This document shows, in pieces, positions 56,290-64,000 of a stretch of DNA of 64,000 nucleotides. The notes under the pieces are model-generated. The model saw only the letters and a list, made by a program, of their open reading frames with translations. It searched no databases and had not been told where the DNA came from. How positions within the stretch are numbered: the first letter of the stretch is position 1; every line of letters begins with the position of its first letter. The position numbers and the translations under genes are program-made. Source of the DNA: Hippopus hippopus (taxonomy: Eukaryota > Mollusca > Bivalvia > Cardiida > Cardiidae); contig OX328099.1 of NCBI GenBank assembly GCA_946811185.2, positions 22,533,859-22,597,858 on the forward strand. The letters run 5' to 3'.

Positions 56290-57140
56290 GTGATTAATAA
56301 GTCACAAAACCAAGTGCTAAAAACCTGTGGTATTCACGTTTAGGACCAAACGAGTTCCGGAACCAATTACAATCGATTCCGGGATTTCTCAAATGATTAT
56401 TGCAATCGGAAGCCAAAACCAACTGACTTTCGACTATAGTCGATCATTAGCCCACCACTACAAAAAACGTAAAATTTTGATCGTTATCAAACTCAACCAA
56501 GATCTTTACAAAATTCTAATAAGACTATGAAAATGCATTTGATGTGACCATGAACAACGAAGGAGTTTAAATGAAATTGAATAATTCAGACAGAAAAACA
56601 TGACAAATTAATGTATCGCTCTTTAATGTTATCTTTAATATTCAATTAATTGTAGGATTTCATCCCTACTTTAATAGTGTCTGCTAGACAAGTAAATATT
56701 CTACACATTTGAACTGACAATTGGCAGACTGACGAAAAAAGGCAGGGCGAAAGTGGCGTATAGCAAATAATCCAGAAGCGAGCGAGAAACGTGAAGAACA
56801 GGATCATGGGCTAACAACTTGATGTTAATAGGGGCATAAATGCATATTAAGAATTTATAACTTTTACATGAAATAACTGATGAGCTTGTCCCAAAAGAAA
56901 AAATGCCCTTAGGAACATTCGCTGTCAGTCACTGAACGTCGTTCTGGATGCTTTGGCTGTTCCGGTGGAATACCCAAATCGACCCCAAACAACTCTACAC
57001 GACCGTAGGTTACACACAAGGATCAAATTTCTCCGAACTTGTTCTAATAGCCCTCGTTTTCAAATTCATGGAGCAAAAAAGTAATCTTTTCACATTTATA
57101 ATAGATACTATTTCAAAACATTAAATGAATTTATTTAAGT
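56290..57140. other. No gene or clear repeat recognised
   Basis: AT-rich sequence, with only short unsupported open frames. May hold promoter or non-coding first exons of neighbouring genes, but nothing specific is visible. Confidence 0.4.
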
Positions 57141-57143
57141 AGG

Positions 57144-57778
57144 TATAGTTGTCCTCGCTGGTGCCGCGTCAACAAATAATGATTCCGCGGTATTCCGAAA
57201 AACACCTAATTTGCATACGTAGCGCCACGTATCTTCTTTTTACTCCATCAAATCGAAAGCAGAAGTGTTTTTCCATCGTATCGGTTAAAAAATACCAAAT
57301 ATGTCCTCGTGAATGATAAGTTACTTTCCATATTCCAAATTGCAATAGTAAAGCACAATTGTCCCTCGGGTTTTGAAAATAATTTCCACCTATTCTTCAT
57401 TAAAACCGATAATTCATGTTTGACAAGTAAAGGTCGTCTGCTGTGACGTCATTCGGCATACTTCGGGTGATCCGGTGAGCGAAGTAAGATATATACGGAA
57501 TCGGCCGTGTTGTAACGAGTGCTGTGACATCTAGCCCTCGCCGGAAAGAAAAGCTACGGTACCCAAATCATTTTCTGAAAATAAAAATATTTTTTTTTAC
57601 GATTTTCCAAATTACAGGAGTTAACGCGGTACCAAAGTGGACTCCCTATGGAGCACCTGTCGCCAACATGGTAGCTTGACCTAGATATTTTTGTCTGAAA
57701 AACATGACTTAAGCATTTAGTTATAGTAAATTTTCGGCGAAATTAAGTACTGCGGTACCAGCGAGGACCATCCTATAG
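57144..57778. mobile_element. TIR element upstream of the SNX30-like gene
   Basis: TATAGTTGTCCTCGCTGGTG with CCGCG at 57144-57170 is repeated inverted at 57752-57778 (GCGGTACCAGCGAGGACCAT). About 635 bp, no coding sequence. It ends about 240 bp before exon 1. Confidence 0.65.
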
Positions 57779-58072
57779 CATAGAATACACATACATGCAA
57801 AGATACAGCGTATTATTTGTGGATATTATTCATATATGTTGAATTAGGATGTTTTAAATAGAATCAGTAGGCTTCTGGTAAAAATGAAGTCGTGATAATT
57901 ATGACAATCAACGTGTAAGTTTTGGCCTTAACGAACTTTGGTGACATTTGGAACGTTTCGACTTTGGGACGTAATATTACAGGCAGGAACCGGCAACCAG
58001 TCATTCTTCAACTAGCCAATGAAACGATTGATCTCTAATTATGCATTTATTATTGATTTAAGCGGCGATGGG

Positions 58073-58207
58073 ATGGCAGACTTCGAAGAAGACGGACAAA
58101 CAGAGCCAAGGAGAGGAAAAATGATTAACACAGAGAACTCAGGGGCTAAACCAAAATTCAAAGACCCTCTTATGAACACAGCTGATGGTGAAAGTGATGA
58201 AGCAGAG
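58073..58207 (+). CDS. SNX30: SNX30-like exon 1
   Basis: It encodes 45 acidic residues beginning MADFEEDG; donor AGAG|gtattc at 58208. An in-frame stop (TAG 58013-58015) lies upstream of the alternative ATG at 58019. The intron after it (3.2 kb) holds a family C element at 58492-59770. Confidence 0.8.
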
Positions 58208-61200
58208 GTATTCAACGTAGTTTGCAAACCTGATAACTGAATTTCTATGTAGACCCTCCCACTTATCAATGTTTTTGACATTTTCTTGAACAAGTCAGTT
58301 TGAGAGACGGTTGTTTTTGTTGTTTTGCAACCAGCTTTATTATGTCACTGTATTCAAGCCTTTTCATAGTTTCTAGGGGATTAGGGTTGTATACGGCTCA
58401 ATTCAGTGATAAATGAATTGGTTTGAGATGACAAGATAAAGGGCATTGTAGATCCAAGATAACTCCTACTTTGAGGTTCACTCTGATGTTATTAGTCCCC
58501 TACCGGCGAAGCCAAAGGGGACTTCAGGTTTGCATTCCGTCCGTTTGTCCGTCAGTCCTCCTGCAACTCAGTTTTCCGGACTTTTTTTCTAAACGCTGGC
58601 AGATATTGAGCTGATTTTTGGTGTGTAAGTCAACCACCATGAGTTACAGATCAAGTTCGAGTTACAGATCAAGTTCGAGTTTCATTCCAGTCCACTGATT
58701 TTTGATGAAATTACGAGCCTTAGACTTAGAAAATTTCACAAAAAAAAAAAAAAAGTTTTGCGGACTTTTTTTTCTAAATGCTGGCAGATATTGAGCTGAT
58801 TTTTGGTGTGCAAGTCAACCACCATGAGTTACAGATCAAGTTTGAGTTTCGTTCAGGTCCTCTGATTTTTGACGAAATTACGGACCTTAGACTTAGAAAT
58901 TTTCACTGAAAAAACAGTTTTCCGGACTTTTTTTTTCTAAACGCTGGCAGATATTGAGCTGATTTTCAGTGTGTAAGTAAACCACCATGAGTTACAGATC
59001 AAGTTCGAGTTTCGTTCCAGTCCACTGATTTTTTACTAAATTACGGGCCTTGGACTTAGAAAATTTCACTGAAAAAACAGTTTTCCGGGCTTTTTTTCTA
59101 TACGCTGGCTGATATTGAGCTGTGTTCTGGTATGTGAATTTACCACCATTGCATGCACACCCATATATAGATCCTCCCTGAGGTGGGTCCTAGGTAACTC
59201 ATAGTAGCATACCATTCCTTCTGTCATATTCACCATCATAGATTTCATATTCCTATATGTCACAAATTGCAAAATATAATCTTGATGTCTCTGTAAAAAT
59301 TTTGTGAAAATGGATTATAAAATTTGAAATCTGTCGAGTTGCTTTTTCATTCTATGTATGGGACCTAGTTGTTCTTGGACAAGTTGTTTCTATACTTTTT
59401 GTTAAGTTTGGTAATACATTTCTATAAAACTTAAATATAGCATAATTTGAAGACATTACGTGAATGATTATTTGTACGAAGTCGAAGAGTAAATTCAAAA
59501 ACAATATGCCTGATATATATATAGATCCTCCCGAGATTGGTCTTAGGTAACTCATAGTAGCATACAGTTCCTTCTGTCATACCATCATTCATTTTTTTTC
59601 TGTTGCATCATTTTAGATTTCATTAAAGCATTGCATACAAAGACAGACATGATGCTTATAATTTTGAAAGGGGGTCAAATTCGTTCTTTCTCCACAGAGT
59701 TTCACAAATTATACTTGCCAGCTATATATACGGCCGGTAGGGGACTGGGTATTGCTATGCAATACTATCAGAATGCTTGTTTTTGTGACTGTGTCTCCAC
59801 TTACCCTCATGGCAGCTATTATTATGCCCATTCCAGCATCATTTCAAATGGGTGAATGCATAGAACTTTATGTTGTCAGCTAACAATGAGGTCCTTGATT
59901 GATAGACTGATAATTAATCTTTATCAAACCACAATCAAACTTGCACCAACGACCACCTGCATTAAACAGTCTCTTGCAGTAAATGACCACCTGAAATCCC
60001 CCCTGAAATTTCCCATGTAAATGACTTGTAACAGACCCCCTGGTGTCTCGGACCACTGACCATTCATATTAAAACTCTTGGACCATAATACCTCTATAAG
60101 CAGCCGTTGAATTCCATGCAAACCATAGAAATCAATGTCAGACTATTCATATGTTTGCGCCAGGGACTACGCAAATCATAAAGATTCAGTCATTAAACTC
60201 CAATAAGAGATCAATACCCACAAATATTTCATTTTTTACTCCACATTTTCCTTCAAATCAGTAACTTTAATTTTAGTGTACTCCTCTAAGCCTCATCTTG
60301 CCGACCATCCAAATACAAAATATTTCAGTCATTAAACTCCAAGAAGAGATTATAAATTCCTTGTGTACCTTCCTTTTCTTGCACATAGCAAAGCGTAAAA
60401 GTACACCTTGTGCTTAAATTGCCAATCAAATACTACTATTTTTTCAAATGATATTGAAGGTGCCTGACCTATTGACTGAATTTATAATGGGTAATTGTTT
60501 ACAAATTAACCAACTGTATTTATGTCAAAATAAAGGTGAAACTCCAAAAGATCAATGAAAACCTTGCACTTAACTTGAAGTAATAATTTATCTATTAATC
60601 CACATCCACTTAAATAACTGACAAGTAGTTTAAGATGCTTGAATCTGGCTGAAAGGTGACGGTTAAGATTTTGAAATTTCCAGAAGCATTAGAGGAGTGG
60701 ATGTTAGGAAGGGGAGCGGAGAAAAAATCACAAAATGATACCGAAGCACCCTTTGAATCGAAGGTAACCTAAGATCAGACTGCACGTTCCTTGCAAAAAG
60801 ATAACCTGATCTGAATTTACATTACCTTAAAAGCAACAAAAATTGTGCAAAGGGTTGAGCCAGTTGTTGTACAACCAACTCAATTCTGTCATTTTTGTCT
60901 ACTTGCATATTGTTGGCCAGCACCAACTTTATGTGAATGCTCTGAATGGTAACAACAATCTGGGTCTGTATTCAACAACCATTCTTTAGAACATTCTTGT
61001 CTAAATATAGATTTATAAAGTATCACAACTTCTGATTGGCAAAACCAAACAGTTTAGCCTATCAGAAGTTGGGGTTCTTTATAAGTTAAAAAAAGTCTTA
61101 AAAATAAGACTAAGAATGTTCTCAAGAATAGTTGGTGAATACTGACCCATGTCACCTATCTTGTACAGAGGAAAAAAATGCTATATCAAGAGTATTATTG

Positions 61201-63720
61201 CCAAATTATCTTACAAATTAGAGTGCATGTTCTAGTCTTGATTGTAATCTATATTGCTTCTAAAGATAACAAATAGTGTGATAATATAAATTGTGTTTAG
61301 GCTCAAGAATAAAAGAAAAGAATCTTTCTGTAGCTTTGTTTCAGTACCACAAGTATCTTTTGTCTGTTGTTTTTTTACTCTTGATAGCTTGAAAGCCTGG
61401 ATCTAGATGCCTCAGGTAAATCAGAACTCAGTGTTTCTCGAAGTTCAAGCCTGATAGCTAATCTGAGTGGGTACGATGAAGAAGATATGGAAAATCGGGA
61501 CTTATTTATAGTTGTAGATGACCCTGAAAAACACAGTGGAACTGTGGATTCTTATGTCACATTCCGTATCACAGTGAAGGTAATATTTTGATCATCTTTA
61601 TTCTTAAATATATAAAAGGAACTTTTGACTGTGTTGTTATTTGGTTTCTTTTAATTTGGAATTAAGTGCTTCTACTTTTCTACCATTTCCATGACAAACC
61701 ACCTAACGGTATTGTGGACATAGGCAAGAGTGCTTGTTACTCTTTCAAAGATAAAAACCATCATTTAAGCTTTATACAAGATGTTACCTGTATACACTTT
61801 GAATTTGAAACGATCTAAATTTTTCATTCTATACAGAAATTGATAAGATTCAAATGCCGAGACTTTGGAGCTTTTAGAAAAGAAAGATAACATGGTTGAA
61901 AAAGTAGACAATGCCACTTTTTTGTTTTACATTCATTCTTATCCCTTTACAACAAAATCTCAAGTTTTAACAACCCTGAGAGAGAAAGATTTAGATCACA
62001 TTGTGAGAAAATGAGAAAATGCTGGTAACCAAGTTTTTCTCCTTTTCTCATAGTGTTTTCTAACCTTTCTGAGACAAATCCAATCATTTAACCCTTTACC
62101 ACACAATGACGCCTTTTAACGCCCCTGAAGAAGAGGCCTTTTGAAAACATTGTGGGAAAAGGAGAAAATGCTGGTAACCAGCATTTTCTCCTTTTCCCAC
62201 AAAGTTTTCTACCCTATCAAAGAAAAGTTGCGTCATTTGAGCCACTATGAAAACATTGTGGGAAAAGGAGAAAATGCTGGTAACCAGCATTTTCTCCTTT
62301 TCCCACAAAGTTTTCTACCCTATCAAAGAAAAGTTGCGTCATTTGAGCCACTATGAAATTGTCTTCTACAAATGCTTTTTAATTTGGATAGGTCTTAAAT
62401 TTTGCCGTGTGGTAAAGGATTAAACCACATTTTGATTTGTCATCTGCAAATACTTTCAGTTTGGACAAGTCAAAAATTTTGTCAGTTGGCAAGGGATTAA
62501 ATCAGCTTATTTTGACTTGCAATGAAAATACCACCTGCTGTAAGAGACCACTTTTCCTACTTGGCTTGGGAGGTCTTTCGAAACAGGTTTGTCTACAGAT
62601 GCACTTTTGATAGGCATTCTGAGAATAATGAATTATTATCTGATAACAGACCACCAGAAGTGAGTATGACAGTAGTGAGTATCAAGTGCGACGGAGATAT
62701 AATGACTTCCTGTGGTTGCGACAGAGGTTAGAAGTTTCCTACCCAACACATCTAGTGCCTGTAAGTACATTTGTTGTGATTAAACCCAGCAATACTTGTG
62801 TTTGGAGATATGCTGGAGTGTGTTTGTCTGTTCATCTGTCTGTGTACAGTCACATGGGTATTTTGTGTTACAAATTCCTCACTCAGTTTTCCTTGTTAAA
62901 ATCTTAGACTTGTCCAAATTCAAAACTTGTGCAGACAACAATTTTCATGTGGCTCAAATGATGGAATTTGTCTTTGATAAGGAAGAACACATTGTGGGAA
63001 AAGGAAAAAAAGCTGCTTACTAGCACTTTCTTGTTTTCTCACAATATATTCCAAAGGCATCTATCTCAGTGACATTAAAACTCAGGATTGTGTAGGTAAA
63101 GATAGTATAGGTAAAAATTAAACTTAAACAAAACAATCTCAAAAGAATCTTCACCTTTGAGAGAAGAGTGAACCTTGTCACAGTGACTATCATCAATCCT
63201 TGACAAGTGGTTTGTCATGCTGGGACTTGAACTTCAGATCCCTGGTTTACAGCCGCGAACATTACAGACTGAGCTACTGGCTTTGGCTGGAAAGATATGA
63301 ATTGTTAACACTAAATATATGACACTAAACACAAAAATGAAAATAAGCTGCTGTATTCAGTTAACTACAATGTGTGCCAAACAGTCTCCGACCTTTACCT
63401 TCTCTCTTACCTCAGGAGAGCCCTTCAATCCATATAACCCTAACAGAAGGCATTATTCTGTCAGGAGTTATTTCCCTTAGAAATGATTACACATTAACAT
63501 GAATACTGTAGATTTATATTTTAAAAAATCTGTATTGTTATCACCCTTTTATTTATAGCCATTACCTGAAAAGCACAGTTTGCGGAGGTTGGACAGATTT
63601 AGCCCTGAATTTTTGCGAGTAAGACAAGTAGCGCTACAGAAGTTTTTGATGCGTGTTGCTGACCATCCTGTACTCTCGTTTGACAAAAACTTCCAGGTTT
63701 TCCTAACAGCTAAAGCATGG
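58073..63720 (+). CDS. SNX30: Sorting nexin SNX30/SNX7-like, 5' part (continues past window)
   Basis: Join 58073-58207, 61388-61579, 62650-62760, 63559-63720; all junctions are phase 0 with GT-AG ends, giving 200 aa so far. Seen: an acidic, Ser-rich N-terminus of about 80 residues, then a PX domain from about residue 81: [20 protein letters not shown] at 123-129 (phosphoinositide-binding Arg), PPLPEK at 146-151, DRFSPEF and ADHPVLSF. The last codons, FLTAKAW, match the position where SNX7 and SNX30 enter the BAR domain, which must be encoded to the right. Known: SNX7 and SNX30 pair with SNX4 on endosomes to form tubules for recycling and autophagy traffic. Vertebrates have two paralogues; this may be the single invertebrate homologue. 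An in-frame ATG at 58019 behind a stop would add 18 residues, but 58073 has the better Kozak context (G at -3 and +4). Confidence 0.92.
58492..59770 (+). mobile_element. Family C element with 162-bp tandem core
   Basis: The 5' end TTAGTCCCCTACCGGCGAAG and the 3' end GCCGGTAGGGGACT then stem-loop GTATTGCTATGCAATAC: AGTCCCCTACCGG is a perfect 13-bp inverted pair. Core units start near 58591, 58776, 58939 and 59100 (AAACGCTGGCAGATATTGAG, CCACCATGAGTTACAGATC). A separate direct repeat of about 90 bp links 59168-59255 and 59520-59620. Confidence 0.78.
59780..60760. other. Intron sequence, no feature recognised
   Basis: Within the first SNX30-like intron. Only a weak direct repeat, TTCAGTCATTAAACTCCAA, at 60185 and 60327 was seen. 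Confidence 0.4.
60765..60855. repeat. Family B palindrome fragment
   Basis: AAGATCAGACTGCACGTTCC faces ACCTGATCTGAATTTAC. Confidence 0.5.
60962..61148. mobile_element. Family E palindromic MITE
   Basis: GGGTCTGTATTCAACAACCA and TTGGTGAATACTGACCC ends; core CTTCTGATTGGCAAAACCA facing TATCAGAAG. 187 bp, older than the 40432 copy. Confidence 0.78.
61388..61579 (+). CDS. SNX30: SNX30-like exon 2, start of PX domain
   Basis: The acceptor is ctcttgatag and the donor gtaata. It encodes 64 residues: a Ser-rich linker, then the first PX strands ([15 protein letters not shown] to FRITVK). Confidence 0.92.
62088..62423 (-). mobile_element. Family A MITE with 109-bp internal tandem duplication
   Basis: TTAACCCTTTACCACACAAT start, GTGTGGTAAAGGATTAA end. 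The block GAAAACATTGTGGGAAAAGG through GAGCCACTAT is present twice, at about 62142-62250 and 62251-62356, identical as read, each with a perfect hairpin. Confidence 0.85.
62650..62760 (+). CDS. SNX30: SNX30-like exon 3, PX core
   Basis: The acceptor is tctgataacag and the donor gtaagt. The 37 codons give [20 protein letters not shown] and [17 protein letters not shown], including the RRxYxDF motif for 3-phosphoinositide binding. Confidence 0.93.
62900..63120 (+). mobile_element. Family A MITE in SNX30-like intron 3
   Basis: ATCTTAGACTTGTCCAAATT left arm; core GGAAAAAAAGCTGCTTACTAGC diverged; ends TTGTGTAGGTAAAGATA. Confidence 0.6.
63170..63300 (-). mobile_element. tRNA-like SINE head fragment
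   Basis: On the minus strand, AGTAGCTCAGTCTG is followed by AAGTTCAAGTCCCAGCA, resembling boxes A and B. It cannot be a working tRNA because the arms do not pair. It is in the last complete SNX30-like intron. Confidence 0.5.
63559..63720 (+). CDS. SNX30: SNX30-like exon 4, end of PX domain
   Basis: The acceptor is tatttatag and the donor gtaaga. It starts PLPEKH and ends FLTAKAW. It completes the proline-rich loop and the last PX helices; the next exon lies outside the window. Confidence 0.93.
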
Positions 63721-63836
63721 GTAAGAATCTGCTCAGGTCTTTACTAGACTCAAAATTGAAGAAATTTAAGACCAGTCTATATTGAAAACTTATGCAGGCG
63801 ACCAATAAAATGTTGGTCAAATTATGGGAATTGTCT

Positions 63837-64000
63837 TTATTCTTTACCAAATGACAAAATTTTAGACCTGTCCAAATTGAAAACATTTGCAGACGACATT
63901 TTAAATGTGACTTTAAAAATGAAATTTCTCTTTGGAATTGTAGAAAACATTATGGGAAAAGGAGAAAATGCTGGTTACCAGCATTTTCTCCTTTTCCCAC
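63837..64000 (+). mobile_element. Family A MITE cut by the window edge
   Basis: TATTCTTTACCAAATGACAA start; perfect hairpin up to the last base. Confidence 0.78.

Overview
The window is animal nuclear DNA, most likely from a bivalve mollusc. The evidence is AT-rich, intron-rich sequence with GT-AG splice sites, metazoan genes split into short exons, a tRNA-derived SINE and very dense small DNA transposons. The bivalve assignment is an inference from the repeat style; no species can be named.

Four protein genes can be rebuilt exon by exon. (1) A membrane RING-CH (MARCH-type) E3 ubiquitin ligase lies on + in three coding exons (8101-10420, 341 aa). (2) SLC35B3, the Golgi PAPS transporter 2, lies on - in nine coding exons (42646 down to 26504, 387 aa), and all splice phases agree. 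(3) A CLIC/DHAR-type member of the glutathione S-transferase superfamily lies on - with its whole CDS in one exon (52806-52111, 231 aa) directly behind a splice acceptor. (4) The 5' part of a sorting nexin of the SNX7/SNX30 group lies on + in four exons (58073-63720, 200 aa so far) and runs off the right edge inside or just after its PX domain. The four do not form a pathway; they are ordinary housekeeping or membrane-traffic genes.

Almost everything else is repeat. Family A is a roughly 225-bp hairpin MITE with TTAA-flanked ends of the type TTAACYCTTTACCA and a palindromic core. I count about 80 whole or partial copies, many placed end to end and sharing a TTAA. The ends suggest a piggyBac-related source. 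Family B is a second TTAA-flanked palindromic MITE with a GATCAGACTGCAC core. A group of elements (family C) shares one architecture: short subterminal inverted repeats at both ends, a stem-loop at one end followed by CTAG or CTTG, and in several a core of tandem 145-162 bp units. This resembles Helentron-associated non-autonomous elements and the bivalve 'pearl' type repeats. There are also tRNA-derived SINEs (one with a perfect 12-bp target duplication), several long perfect palindromes, and TIR-bounded elements at 436-1607, 4155-7035 and 57144-57778.

The most unusual single observation is in SLC35B3: the 3' end of its fourth coding exon, with the 5' splice site, is repeated as a degenerate array in the intron just downstream (34281-34724). 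I found no sign of a new enzymatic or defence system; the interest is in repeat biology and gene structure. Long stretches with nothing recognised are listed as such.
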